A stretch of 64,000 bases of DNA, taken from Pseudomonadota bacterium (GTDB lineage Bacteria > Pseudomonadota > Alphaproteobacteria > Rhizobiales > Beijerinckiaceae). The notes under the pieces were generated by a model, which was given only the letters and a program-made list of their open reading frames with translations, did no database searches and had not been told where the DNA came from. This document shows positions 30,137 to 39,055 of the stretch, piece by piece; the stretch's first letter is position 1, and each line of letters starts with the position of its first letter. Both the position numbers and the translations under genes were made by a program. Where the stretch lies: the NCBI GenBank assembly GCA_021781815.1, contig JAJXWB010000021.1:1-64000 (forward strand), written 5' to 3'.

Positions 30137-30153
30137 GGCGATCCGGAAAAGGT

Positions 30154-30858
30154 TCAGCGTGACCCGGACGTCGCGCCGAAACGCGCGATCAGGATCGGGT
30201 TCAGGAATGCCGTGAAACTGTCCACCATGCGTTCGACGCCTTTCGCGTTGGGATGCAGGCCATCGCCGAGCAGCAGGTAGGCATGACCGGCGACGCCATC
30301 CAAAAAAAACGGATACAGCGGCGCGTCGTAACTTGCGGACAGGTCAGGATAGATGCGTTCGAAGTCCGCTCGGTACCGCCCGCCCCAATTGGTCACGGAT
30401 TTCATTCCGGCGAGCACCGCCGGAATATGTCGCGCACGCAAACGACCGAGGATTGCGTCGAGCGCGGCGCGCGTGACAGCGGGCGGAACATCGCGCAGCA
30501 TGTCATTTGCGCCCAGTTCGACGATCACGAGATCTGCGTTGTTGGGAACGGACCAATCCAGCCGCTCAAGTCCGCCCGTCGCCGTATCGCCGGATACGCC
30601 GGCGTTGGCCACCTCGGCGTCGAAACCCTCGTCGCGCAAGCGCCTGGTCAGCACGCTCGGGAACGATTCCGCGGTCGCCAGCCCGAATCCGGCGGTCAGA
30701 CTGTCGCCCAGCGCCACGATGTGGATCGTTCGCGCCGCCGCATGTCCAGCGCACAATGCGAACGAGACAAGAACGGCCGTTTGAACTAATAGACCCGAAG
30801 CGCCATGTCTGCGACGCAGCGCTCGTGTCGCAGCATTCAACAACTCCCATCCGACCAT
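30154..30858 (-). CDS. tesA: SGNH arylesterase / TesA-like acyl hydrolase
   Basis: A 234-residue GDSL-family hydrolase of esters or acyl-CoA thioesters, with a signal peptide ending near AHAAA (about 42), so it acts in the periplasm. Block I GDSLTAGFG carries the nucleophile Ser53, block III is VELGANDML near 110, and block V is DGLHPNAKGVERM with the catalytic Asp and His near 200. The frame is open to 30951, but the ATG at 30858 gives a sensible secretion signal. It is divergent from the ABC pair, with 14 bases between start codons, the same arrangement as tesA and ybbA-ybbP in E. coli. Confidence 0.9.
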   Translation of the reverse strand: MVGWELLNAATRALRRRHGASGLLVQTAVLVSFALCAGHAAARTIHIVALGDSLTAGFGLATAESFPSVLTRRLRDEGFDAEVANAGVSGDTATGGLERLDWSVPNNADLVIVELGANDMLRDVPPAVTRAALDAILGRLRARHIPAVLAGMKSVTNWGGRYRADFERIYPDLSASYDAPLYPFFLDGVAGHAYLLLGDGLHPNAKGVERMVDSFTAFLNPILIARFGATSGSR

Positions 30859-30872
30859 CCAAACCGAAGCCA

Positions 30873-31601
30873 ATGACCTCTCCGTTACAACCGTCCGCCA
30901 CGTCTGCGGTTTCGCTCGACTCCGTGCGGCTCGGCCGGGGCGCCGGCGCAACCAGGGTCGAGATCCTGAAAGGCATATCGCTCAATTTCGAACGGGGAAA
31001 GGCCACAGCTATCGTCGGCCCGTCCGGCTGCGGTAAATCGACGCTTCTGTTGACGCTCGCGGGGCTGGAACGAGCCGATTCCGGGAGTATTTTGGTGGAA
31101 GGCGCGCGGATCGACGAAATGGGAGAGGACGCCCTCGCTGTATTTCGCGGACAAAACATAGGCATCGTTTTCCAATCCTTCCATCTGATGCCAACGATGA
31201 CGGCGCTTGAAAATGTGGCGGTCCCGCTCGAATTATCGGGAACGGAGGGCGCGTTCGACAAAGCGCGCGCCGAGCTTGAGGCCGTCGGTTTGGGCGACCG
31301 CGGCTCGCATTATCCTTCGCAATTGTCTGGAGGCGAGCAGCAGCGCGTGGCCTTGGCGCGCGCGCTCGTCGGCGATCCTGCGATCATCCTCGCCGATGAG
31401 CCGACAGGAAATCTCGATGAACGCACCGGCGGCGTCATCATTGATCTCCTTCTGTCGCAGCGCGCGCGTCGCGGTTCGACGCTCATTCTGGTCACACATG
31501 ACCTGACGCTCGCGTCGCGCTGCGACGCCATCGTGGGGTTGAAATCGGGGCGGCTCGATCCTGCGCCGCCGGAGGCGCTGCGCGCGATTGCTGCATCGTG
31601 A
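30873..31601 (+). CDS. ybbA: ABC transporter ATP-binding protein, YbbA/LolD type
   Basis: A 242-residue ATPase of the MacB/LolD class. Walker A GPSGCGKST is at 49-57, the Q-loop VFQSFHLMPT near 99-108, the signature LSGGEQQRVALARAL near 151-165, and Walker B IILADEPTGNLDE near 173-185. The ADEPTGNLD and FHLMPTMTALENV elements are usual in this class. It is coupled to the permease by a GTGA overlap (31598-31601). Its job with the permease is unknown; linkage to the TesA-like enzyme suggests lipid or lipoprotein handling. The frame extends upstream only as a shadow of the esterase gene. Confidence 0.92.
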   Translation: MTSPLQPSATSAVSLDSVRLGRGAGATRVEILKGISLNFERGKATAIVGPSGCGKSTLLLTLAGLERADSGSILVEGARIDEMGEDALAVFRGQNIGIVFQSFHLMPTMTALENVAVPLELSGTEGAFDKARAELEAVGLGDRGSHYPSQLSGGEQQRVALARALVGDPAIILADEPTGNLDERTGGVIIDLLLSQRARRGSTLILVTHDLTLASRCDAIVGLKSGRLDPAPPEALRAIAAS

Positions 31602-34129
31602 GGCTGCGCGTCATAGCGCGGTTGGCGGCGCGCGACCTGCGCGGCGGACTTCGGGGGTTGCGCGTCTTAATGGCCTGCGTGACGTTGGGCGTGGCGGCGA
31701 TCACCGGGGTTGGAGCGGTGTCCCAGTCCCTTCTGTGGTCTCTGGCCACTCAAGGCCGCGTCATGCTCGGCGGCGATATCGCCTTTAGCCGAAGCCAGCG
31801 CGCGTTGAGCGATCGCGAACTCGCGGTCCTGGCCTCGTTTGGCCCGATCTCTGAGATCGCTACGCTGCGTGCGACGGCGCGCACGGCGGACGATGCGACG
31901 ATGGTCGAAATCAAGGCGGTCGACGCTGCCTATCCGCTGGTCGGCGCCGTTGCTGTCATGCCGTCGGTTTCGCTCGCCGAAGCGCTGCGCGACAGCGACG
32001 GCGCATTCGGCGCGGTCGCCGATGCGGCGCTGATCGAGCGGCTTTCGTTGCGCATCGGCGGCAATTTCATGCTTGGCGACAAAAAATTTGTGCTGCGCGG
32101 CGAACTCGCAGGAGAACCGGACCGAATTGCCAGCGGAGTCGGCTTTGCTCCGCGCGTGATGATTTCGACGCAAGGGCTTGCGGCGAGCGGCCTTCAGACG
32201 GCAACGGCGCTGATGCGCTGGACAGCTCGTGTCGTATTGCCGGCAGGCGCCGGAGACAGCCAAATTCAGCATGCGATCGAAATTGCGCGCGCGCGATTTC
32301 CAGAGTCGGGATGGGAGGCCCGCACACGAGCGAACTTCTCGCCGCAACTGACCCGATCTATCGAGAGATTTTCCCAGTTCATGGCGCTGATCGGCGTCGT
32401 CTCGCTGATCGTCGGCGGCGTCGGCGTCGCGGGCGCGGTGACATCGTTCGTCGATCGAAAGCGGGAATCGATCGCGATCTTCAAGGCGCTCGGCGCCAGT
32501 GGATCGACCGTGTTTCTGATCGTGCTGACGGAGATGATGGCGATCGCATGCGCCGGCGCCGCGCTTGGCGCGGCGCTTGGCGCGTCCGCGCCTTTCCTTG
32601 TTGCGGCGCTGGTCGGCCGGGTTGTCGAATTGCCCTTCGCGCCGATCCTTTCGGGATCGGCGCCGGGCTCCGGATTGGCGATTGGTCTGCTGGCGGCGCT
32701 GGCCTTCATCGTCGCGCCCGCAGGCCGCGCGCATGACCTCCCGGTTGCGGATCTGTTCAGGCTGGCTGCGACCGTGCAGCGGGCGGCGTTGCGACCGCGT
32801 TATGCGATGATCAGCGCCGCGTGCTTCGCCGCCCTGATCGGGCTCGTATATACATTTACTTCGGAGAAGCGGGTCGCGGTCATGGCGATCGCTGGCGTGC
32901 TTGGTTCGGCGCTCATTCTGCGGGCTGTCGCCTGGGCGATTGCGCGGCTCGCGGTTCGCGCGTCGCGCATCCGGAACTTGCCGGCGCGACTTGCGTTCGG
33001 GAACATTCACCGACCTGGCGCCGTGACGGCGCCGGTGGTGACGTCGCTCGGTCTGGGCTTGACGCTGCTCGTCGCCATCATCGGGGTCGATGGAAACCTT
33101 CGCCGACAATTGCGTGAAGGACAGCCCGGCCGAACGCCCGATTTTTTCTTCATCGATGTTCAGAGTTCTCAGGCGGCCGATTTTCGGCGTCTGCTGGCGG
33201 AGCGGCGGCCGGATGATTCGATCGAGGAGGTTCCTATGCTGCGCGGCCGAATCGTGCGGGTCGGTCTGCGCCGCGCCGAGGACGTCAGGGCAGACGACAA
33301 TGCGGCGTGGGCGCTCGAAGGGGATCGCGGCATCACCTACGCGTCGGCGCCGCCGGAAGGCTCGCGCGTCGTGGAAGGGCAATGGTGGCCATCCGACTAC
33401 GACGGGCCGCCGCTCGTATCGGTGGACGCCGAGATCGCCAGCGGCCTGCAGCTTAAGATCGGCGACGAGATCGCCGTCAACGTCGCAGGGCGTACCATCG
33501 TCGCAACGATAGCCAGTCTTCGTCGGGTCGAATGGCGCAGTTTCGGGATCAATTTTGTCCTTGTGTTCTCGCCGGCGACCTTCGTCGGGGCGCCGCATAC
33601 CGAATTGTTCGCAATTACCTCGCGGCGTGGCGTGGCTTTTCGTGATCGTCAGCTCGCGCGGGATATTGCGAAGTCTTTTCCGAATGTCACGACAATCAGT
33701 GTTCGCGAGTTCCTGGGACAGGCGCTGGCTCTTGTGGAAAAACTGTCGTCGGCGATCCGCATCGCCTCGGCGGTCACGGTGGTCATGGCATTGCTGGTTC
33801 TCGGCGGCGCGCTTGCAGCGGGGCGGCGCGCCCGCCTCTACGACGCGACCGTCCTGCGAACGCTCGGCGCGACCCGCCGCCTCCTCGTCGGCGCGTACCT
33901 CCTCGAATTCGCGACGCTCGGCGCCGCAACCTCGGTGTTCGCGATTGGCGCCGGGAGTCTCGCCGCCTGGCTGATCGTCACCCGACTTATGAAGCTCGAC
34001 TTTTCCTGGGCATGGTCCGGGATTCTGGCGACAGTCGGGGTCGGCTGCGCAACGACGATCCTCCTTGGTCTGGCCGCGATGTGGCGCATTCTGGGCGAAA
34101 AGCCGGCTGGCGCTCTGCGCGAGCTATAG
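31598..34129 (+). CDS. ybbP: ABC transporter permease, YbbP type (FtsX-like)
   Basis: An 843-residue inner-membrane permease with two FtsX-like blocks, as in YbbP. A first membrane segment is near residues 22-48. One cluster lies near 263-385 (LIGVVSLIVGGVGVAGAV and following), a second near 405-475, and a last near 705-835. A large periplasmic domain occupies about 49-250, and a second soluble stretch about 490-700. The start is GTG overlapping the upstream ATPase stop. The antisense strand is open over 643 codons, a base-composition effect. The substrate is unknown. Confidence 0.92.
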   Translation: MRLRVIARLAARDLRGGLRGLRVLMACVTLGVAAITGVGAVSQSLLWSLATQGRVMLGGDIAFSRSQRALSDRELAVLASFGPISEIATLRATARTADDATMVEIKAVDAAYPLVGAVAVMPSVSLAEALRDSDGAFGAVADAALIERLSLRIGGNFMLGDKKFVLRGELAGEPDRIASGVGFAPRVMISTQGLAASGLQTATALMRWTARVVLPAGAGDSQIQHAIEIARARFPESGWEARTRANFSPQLTRSIERFSQFMALIGVVSLIVGGVGVAGAVTSFVDRKRESIAIFKALGASGSTVFLIVLTEMMAIACAGAALGAALGASAPFLVAALVGRVVELPFAPILSGSAPGSGLAIGLLAALAFIVAPAGRAHDLPVADLFRLAATVQRAALRPRYAMISAACFAALIGLVYTFTSEKRVAVMAIAGVLGSALILRAVAWAIARLAVRASRIRNLPARLAFGNIHRPGAVTAPVVTSLGLGLTLLVAIIGVDGNLRRQLREGQPGRTPDFFFIDVQSSQAADFRRLLAERRPDDSIEEVPMLRGRIVRVGLRRAEDVRADDNAAWALEGDRGITYASAPPEGSRVVEGQWWPSDYDGPPLVSVDAEIASGLQLKIGDEIAVNVAGRTIVATIASLRRVEWRSFGINFVLVFSPATFVGAPHTELFAITSRRGVAFRDRQLARDIAKSFPNVTTISVREFLGQALALVEKLSSAIRIASAVTVVMALLVLGGALAAGRRARLYDATVLRTLGATRRLLVGAYLLEFATLGAATSVFAIGAGSLAAWLIVTRLMKLDFSWAWSGILATVGVGCATTILLGLAAMWRILGEKPAGALREL

Positions 34130-34257
34130 TCGGCGCGTTCATCGCCGGAATGTACGCGGCTTGTGTTTGACGACGTCTCCCACCATATTCGGGAGGCTGT
34201 TTTGCGCGGCAGGCGGCTCGGGGCTGCAGCCCGCAATCCGCAGAGGAGAAAGCGACC

Positions 34258-35043
34258 ATGTCCGACTATGACCGCAACGTCGGCGTCCGTTGGGGCGCAA
34301 GCGTAGGCCGGGCCGGTGCAACCGAGATCGATCAGGGCCTGCGCAGTTATATGCTCGGGGTCTACAACTACATGACACTGGGACTGGGCGTCACAGGCCT
34401 TGTTGCGTATGGCGCCAAGATGCTGACGATCGCGCATTCCTCAGCCGACACGGTCGCCATGTATGGCCGGATCCCGTTGAATTCTCTGGGCGTGGCGCTA
34501 TACGCGAGCCCATTGCGCTGGCTGGTGATTCTCGCGCCTCTCGCCTTCGTCCTGTTCTTCTCCTACAGCATCAACCGCATGTCGGCCGCAGCCGCGCGCA
34601 ATGTGTTCATCGCATTCGCCGCCGCCATGGGCCTGTCGCTGTCGACGCTGCTGCTCGTGTTCACAGGCGAATCAGTCGCGCGCGCCTTCTTCATCACCGC
34701 GGCGTCGTTCGGCGCGCTCAGTCTCTACGGCTATACCACCCGACGCGATCTTTCGGCGTTTGGCTCCTTCCTCATCATGGGCCTTGTCGGACTGATCATC
34801 GCCGGGCTGGTGAACCTGTTTGTTCAGAGCAGCGCGATGCAGTTCGGGCTGTCCATCCTGTCCGTGCTGATCTTCGCTGGCTTGACCGCTTGGGACACGC
34901 AGGCGATCCGGGAAATGTATTTCGCGACGGATGGCTACGAGGTGGCGGCGAAGAAGTCGATCAACGGCGCGTTGATGCTCTACCTCGACTTCATCAATAT
35001 CTTTCAGTCCGTGCTCTATCTGACGGGCAGCCGGAACGATTAG
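34258..35043 (+). CDS. Bax inhibitor-1/YccA family membrane protein
   Basis: A 261-residue protein with about seven membrane segments (near 38-58, 82-105, 113-135, 143-162, 171-195, 200-220 and 235-255), the TMBIM topology. AGLTAWDTQAIREMY near 208-222 and the final GALMLYLDFINIFQSVLYL match the family signature, including the acidic residues proposed as a pH-sensitive calcium channel pair. AGGAG precedes the ATG. Bacterial members have been linked to calcium leak and to FtsH regulation; neither can be tested here. It is monocistronic, with a terminator right after it. Confidence 0.92.
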   Translation: MSDYDRNVGVRWGASVGRAGATEIDQGLRSYMLGVYNYMTLGLGVTGLVAYGAKMLTIAHSSADTVAMYGRIPLNSLGVALYASPLRWLVILAPLAFVLFFSYSINRMSAAAARNVFIAFAAAMGLSLSTLLLVFTGESVARAFFITAASFGALSLYGYTTRRDLSAFGSFLIMGLVGLIIAGLVNLFVQSSAMQFGLSILSVLIFAGLTAWDTQAIREMYFATDGYEVAAKKSINGALMLYLDFINIFQSVLYLTGSRND

Positions 35044-35063
35044 TTCCGATGCGTTCCTGTGAG

Positions 35064-35093
35064 AAACGCCGCGCGGGACGCGCGCGGCGTTTT
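35064..35093. terminator. Intrinsic terminator between convergent genes
   Basis: An 11-base stem AAACGCCGCGC / GCGCGGCGTTT around a short loop ends in TTTT on the plus strand and TTTCTC on the minus strand. It lies between the Bax-inhibitor gene and the convergent DUF2794 gene, directly abutting the latter's TAA, and probably serves both. Confidence 0.85.
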
Positions 35094-35493
35094 ATCTTAC
35101 CAGTCTCAGTTTTCGGTCGAGGGCTCGCAGCACGCGCTCGAGTTCATGGCCGCGCTTCAGGATCAGGCCGTTCGCCGCCACGATCGAATATGCGCCCTGC
35201 CTGCGGGCCATCGCCGGGTTTTTCTCAATCGTGTAAAGTGGCGTTTCCGACGCTCGCCTGAAGATTGCAAACACCGCCTTGACCGGGCTGAAGTCGATCG
35301 CATAGTCACGCCATTCGCCTTCAGCGACCCGCCTTCCGTAAAGGTTCAGGATAAGCTGGAGTTCTCGGCGCTCGAAGGAAACCGGCCGCGGCGTTGCGTC
35401 AGGCCCCGCCGTAGTCGCCGTCTGCCGTTCAAATCTGACGGCGACCACGTCGCCGCTCCCATGCTCGGGGTCTGCGAACTCCGATTCAGCCAT
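35092..35493 (-). CDS. DUF2794 domain-containing protein
   Basis: A protein of about 133 residues from an alphaproteobacterial family of unknown function. The conserved core begins at VSFERRELQLILNLYGRRVAEGEWRDYAIDF and continues through the FRRASETPLYTIEKNPAMARRQGAY segment. No membrane segment or signal peptide is visible, so it is likely cytoplasmic. The start at 35493 has GGGAG at ideal spacing; an ATG two codons earlier (35499) is possible. It is a single gene between the convergent terminator and the region upstream of htpG. Confidence 0.85.
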   Translation of the reverse strand: MAESEFADPEHGSGDVVAVRFERQTATTAGPDATPRPVSFERRELQLILNLYGRRVAEGEWRDYAIDFSPVKAVFAIFRRASETPLYTIEKNPAMARRQGAYSIVAANGLILKRGHELERVLRALDRKLRLVR

Positions 35494-35639
35494 GGCCATC
35501 TCCCGACTCCATGTTCCTATGAACGTGGGTCGCCGGCAAGTTGCGGATTACAATTCGTTAACTCATTGTTCCGCCTGATTCCCGCCCTTGAGCCGCCCAA
35601 GTGCCGATTGAGAATGTTTCCGTTGCCTCGAAGGCCCGA

Positions 35640-35753
35640 TTCGTCAAGCCTCCGGATTTCGTCAGCCCCCCAGCCCCCCGGGGCGCTGGGCGGGTCGGGC
35701 CACTTTTCAAGGCGGCATTCAAGGGCCGGTCGCGCCACGACCGGCCCTTTTTC
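35640..35753 (+). ncRNA. Candidate small RNA or leader ending in an orphan terminator
   Basis: No coding frame is convincing between 35500 and 35758. The region holds two stable plus-strand hairpins. The first has stem CCCAGC / GCTGGG (35669-35674 with 35685-35690) enclosing CCCC/GGGG pairing. The second is a textbook terminator, with stem AAGGGCCGGTCG / CGACCGGCCCTT at 35721-35732 and 35738-35749 followed by TTTTT. No plus-strand gene upstream needs this terminator, because the Bax-inhibitor gene already ends at 35064-35093. A small transcribed RNA is the simplest explanation; a promoter could not be placed with certainty. No known RNA family was recognised. Confidence 0.35.
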
Positions 35754-35758
35754 GTCGG

Positions 35759-35787
35759 TTGAAACACCCCGGCCTTTTTCGTTATCT
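35759..35787 (+). promoter_or_regulatory. Putative htpG promoter
   Basis: TTGAAA and TTATCT are separated by exactly 17 bases, and the -10 lies 30 bases before the htpG ATG, directly after the orphan terminator. The hexamers fit the housekeeping sigma factor. The TTGAAA box and the C-rich spacer also resemble alphaproteobacterial heat-shock (RpoH) promoters, but the -10 is not a clear CCCATNT. Confidence 0.55.
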
Positions 35788-35816
35788 CTAACTCGACGAA
35801 AGGGGACCGCAGCACA

Positions 35817-37727
35817 ATGACCGAGCAGCATCCATCGGCGGAAGGCGAGACAACGCAGCAGCCGTTTCAGGCCGACGTCGCGCGACTGCTCGAACTCGTC
35901 GTCCATTCGATCTATTCGGACCAGGATATATTTCTGCGCGAATTGATATCGAATGCAGCGGATGCGTGCGAGAAGCGGCGGTTCGAACAGGCGACCGGCC
36001 AAAGCCAGCCCACCGCCGCGCCGTTTCAAATCATTGTCGAGATCAACAAGGGCGCCCGCACCCTGACCGTCGAGGACAATGGCGTCGGCATGACGCGCCA
36101 GGATCTCGAGAACGGGCTGGGTGTCATCGCCAATTCCGGGACGCGCGCGTTTCTCGAAAAGTTGAATGCGGCGACCGACAAGTCGGTCGGAGACGTTCTG
36201 ATTGGCCGCTTCGGCATCGGATTCTATTCGTCCTTCATCGTCGCCGACCATGTCGATGTCTTCACGCGCCGCGCAGGGGAAAGTCAGGGATGGAAATGGT
36301 CGTCGGACGGCAAGAGCGTGTATTCGATCGAGCCGTCGGAGACCTGCCCGGAGGCCGGCACGCGGGTCTTGCTTCACCTCAAATCCGATGTCGAAGCGTA
36401 TCTTGATCCCGCGCGGATCGAACGGATCGTTGCGGATCATTCGGCCGCGGTTCCCATCCCGGTGGTCCTGCGGGAGGCCGGCAGCGAGGACCGGAAGGTC
36501 GGCGACGGCGCCGCGCTCTGGACTCGCCCGCGCAGCGAGATTTCCGGCGCACAATACGCCGATCTCTATCAAACGATCTCCGGGCAGTTCGACGAGCCGG
36601 CGATGACGATCCATTGGCGGGCGGAGGGGCGGTCCGAGTTCGATGCAGTCGCTTTCGTCCCGGGGTCGCGGCCGCTCGATCTGTTCAGCCCGGATCGGCG
36701 CGGGCGATCCCGCCTTTATGTCCGTCGCGTACTCGTTTCAGCGGAAGCCGATCTGTTGCCGCCCTGGCTCCGGTTCGTTTCGCTCGTCGTTGATTCCGCT
36801 GATGTGCCGCTCAACGTCTCGCGCGAGCTTGTGCAAAAGAGCCCCGTCATCGGCGCGATCCGCAAGGCGGTGGTCGGGCGCGTCCTGCAGGAGCTGACGA
36901 AGCTGGCGGACAGCGATCCGACGAAATACGCCGAAATCTGGAAGAACTTCGGCGCGCCGCTGAAAGAGGGGATTTACGAGGATCCCGACCGTCGCGACTC
37001 GCTGTTCGCTCTGGCTCGATTCGTGACCTCGCTGCACCCGGAGGGAGACAGGACCCTTGCACAATATGTCCGTGACCTGAGGCCGAATCAGACGGCGATC
37101 TACTATTTGACCGGCGTGGACGCTGCGGCGCTCGCGGCAAGCCCGCATCTCGAAGGGTTTCGTGCGCGAGGCGTGGAAGTTCTGCTTCTGTCAGACCCCG
37201 TCGACGCCTTCTGGGTCTCGAATGCCGTTGGCTACGACGGAAAGCCGTTTCACTCGATCACGCAGGGGCAGACCGATATAGCGCAGATCCCGCTTGCGGA
37301 CGGGCAGACGGAAAGCGAGCGTCCGGAACTTGACGCCGCTGCGGCGACCTGTATCGCGCGCGTCAAGGAGGTTCTCGGGTCTCGCGTGTCGGATGTGCGC
37401 GCCTCGGATCGGCTTGCAGAAAGCGCGGCCTGTCTTGTTGCAAGCGATCGTGCGCCAGATCGGACTCTGGCCAGAATACTTGCGAGCGCGGGCCGTCTCG
37501 ACGCAACGATGCGCCCCGTTCTCGAACTGAATCTCGGCCATCCGCTGGTGCTCGCCCTGATTGGTTTGAAAGGCGCGGAGAGCCAGGAGACGTTCGCCGA
37601 CGTGAGTGGGCTCGTATTCGATCTGGCGCAGATCGCCGAAGGCGAAGCGCCCGAAAATGCGCCGGATGTCGCGCGCAGGCTGTCGACCTGGATGGCGCGC
37701 GCGCTGGCGAGCAATGATAAGTCCTGA
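35817..37727 (+). CDS. htpG: Molecular chaperone HtpG (Hsp90)
   Basis: Cytosolic Hsp90 dimer that remodels client proteins with ATP. The 636-residue length is standard. The GHKL ATP site is in the N-terminal domain: RELISNAADACEKRRF with the conserved Glu and Asn near 40, DNGVGM at about 84-89, and GRFGIGFYS near 126-134. The middle domain carries the LYVRRVLVSAEADLLPPWLRFVSLVVDSADVPLNVSRE stretch near 300-340 with the conserved catalytic-loop region, followed by the dimerisation domain. It overlaps the prmC start by 14 bases. Confidence 0.97.
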   Translation: MTEQHPSAEGETTQQPFQADVARLLELVVHSIYSDQDIFLRELISNAADACEKRRFEQATGQSQPTAAPFQIIVEINKGARTLTVEDNGVGMTRQDLENGLGVIANSGTRAFLEKLNAATDKSVGDVLIGRFGIGFYSSFIVADHVDVFTRRAGESQGWKWSSDGKSVYSIEPSETCPEAGTRVLLHLKSDVEAYLDPARIERIVADHSAAVPIPVVLREAGSEDRKVGDGAALWTRPRSEISGAQYADLYQTISGQFDEPAMTIHWRAEGRSEFDAVAFVPGSRPLDLFSPDRRGRSRLYVRRVLVSAEADLLPPWLRFVSLVVDSADVPLNVSRELVQKSPVIGAIRKAVVGRVLQELTKLADSDPTKYAEIWKNFGAPLKEGIYEDPDRRDSLFALARFVTSLHPEGDRTLAQYVRDLRPNQTAIYYLTGVDAAALAASPHLEGFRARGVEVLLLSDPVDAFWVSNAVGYDGKPFHSITQGQTDIAQIPLADGQTESERPELDAAAATCIARVKEVLGSRVSDVRASDRLAESAACLVASDRAPDRTLARILASAGRLDATMRPVLELNLGHPLVLALIGLKGAESQETFADVSGLVFDLAQIAEGEAPENAPDVARRLSTWMARALASNDKS

Positions 37728-38604
37728 GACGGCGCCGTCGCTGGCGGGCCTCTCCAGACTTCAGGCGCTAGCCGCAACGCGCGCCTATTTGCGCAACTGC
37801 GGCATCGAAGAGGCCGATGCGGACGCGCGTCTGCTCGTTTTCTCAGCCGGCGGCTTCGATGCGCTGGGTCTGTTGCAAAATCCCGACGCGGGTTTGACTG
37901 CGTCGCAGGCCGCTCGCCTTGAGGAGTTCGTGAGGAGGCGGGCCGATCGCGAACCGGCGACACGGATCATAGGGCGTCGCCCGTTCTGGACGGTCGACAT
38001 CGCGGTCCGCCCGAACGTGCTTGATCCTCGCGCCGACAGCGAAGCCGTCGTGCGGCTGGCGCTGCGGATGATGACGAAGCGCGCAGCGTCGCCGTCGCGA
38101 ATCCTCGATGCGGGATCAGGGTCCGGCGCGCTTCTTTGCGCGCTTCTTTCAGAATTTCCCGGCGCATTCGGGATTGCGGTCGATCTGTCGTACGACGCCT
38201 GCGACGCCGCTCGCCTCAATCTGGCGGCGAACGGCCTGGCCACGCGCGCCGGCGTCGTTCGCGCAAACTGGGTCGACGCTTTTTCCGGCGCCTTCGACCT
38301 TATCGTCTCCAATCCACCCTACTTGAAGTCGGGTGAAATCCGGGGGCTCGATCCGGAAGTTGGTGGCCACGATCCTCATCTGGCGCTGGACGGCGGTCCG
38401 GATGGGCTGGCCGCGTACAGGACGCTGTTTTCACGCGCGCCCGGCGCTCTGGTTTCGAATGGCGTACTGATTGTCGAGCACGGCCTGGGGCAGGGCGCGG
38501 AGCTTCGAGAGATGGCGCGCGGTTATGGTCTGAGCGAAGCTGGACTGGAAAAAGATCTCGCGGGTCGCGAACGGACCTTCGCAGTCCAGACAGACAAATC
38601 GTAA
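37714..38604 (+). CDS. prmC: Peptide chain release factor N5-glutamine methyltransferase
   Basis: Methylates the GGQ glutamine of RF1 and RF2 using SAM. The 296-residue product has a helical N-terminal domain and a SAM-binding fold with DAGSGSGAL at 132-140 and the catalytic NPPY at 200-203. The frame is open into htpG, but the ATG at 37714 gives the usual length. Overlap with htpG implies coupled translation of a chaperone and a translation-termination enzyme. The more common position next to prfA is not seen in this window. Confidence 0.93.
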   Translation: MISPETAPSLAGLSRLQALAATRAYLRNCGIEEADADARLLVFSAGGFDALGLLQNPDAGLTASQAARLEEFVRRRADREPATRIIGRRPFWTVDIAVRPNVLDPRADSEAVVRLALRMMTKRAASPSRILDAGSGSGALLCALLSEFPGAFGIAVDLSYDACDAARLNLAANGLATRAGVVRANWVDAFSGAFDLIVSNPPYLKSGEIRGLDPEVGGHDPHLALDGGPDGLAAYRTLFSRAPGALVSNGVLIVEHGLGQGAELREMARGYGLSEAGLEKDLAGRERTFAVQTDKS

Positions 38605-38680
38605 GCGTGGCAATTTGGCAACTTTTCTGGTAATTTGCACAAGCGGCCGGCTCCGGTCTTGGCGCGGGCGCGGAAACCGA

Positions 38681-39004
38681 CTATGACAGGCACAGGATGT
38701 GTTCGGCCCAGGTCGGCCGGACGTCGGGCAACAAGCATTTGCCGTTCTCTTGCTCCGATTCCGGATAGGTCTGCGAGACGCTCGCCGGCTGGATGTTCGG
38801 GCAAGATCCAGTGCGCCAATCCAGCGCATGTGGCGAAGCCGCGTATCCGCCCCAATCCGCATTGTTCGAAACGCACGGACCCGTAATCGCGATTGCGCCC
38901 CTTGAACCCAGATCCTGCCGAAGCCGCGCAGCGGCCAGAGCATTCCGCGAGCGCACTTTTGCGCGCGGACGGGGCGAGGCGACTGAATGAAACCCGCATC
39001 TCAA
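38681..39004 (-). CDS. Possible small hypothetical protein, start uncertain
   Basis: In the 451-base gap between prmC and the DUF4167 gene, one minus-strand frame stays open for about 107 codons. It shows high third-position GC and a balanced composition from about residue 40 onward (WGGYAASPHALDWRTGSCPN, then YPESEQENGKCLLPDVRP, ending WAEHILCLS). Three cysteines and several tryptophans are not what a random GC-rich shadow frame usually gives. Against it, the only starts are TTG at 39004 or an internal GTG, without a ribosome-binding site, and no signal peptide is visible. I do not recognise the protein. The rest of the gap shows nothing clear. Confidence 0.3.
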   Translation of the reverse strand: MRCGFHSVASPRPRAKVRSRNALAAARLRQDLGSRGAIAITGPCVSNNADWGGYAASPHALDWRTGSCPNIQPASVSQTYPESEQENGKCLLPDVRPTWAEHILCLS

Positions 39005-39055
39005 CGTTCACGATGCGGGAAAGCCGGCAAGGACGTCTTTAGTCAAGGATTCTAG

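Noticed and set aside
31667-33598. Minus-strand open frame of 643 codons inside the YbbP-type permease
   Set aside because: Composition is Arg/Asp/His-rich with no domain, and it lies antisense to a permease whose membrane pattern is clear. Similar shadows occur opposite clpB (41021-42385) and lpd (49193-50974).
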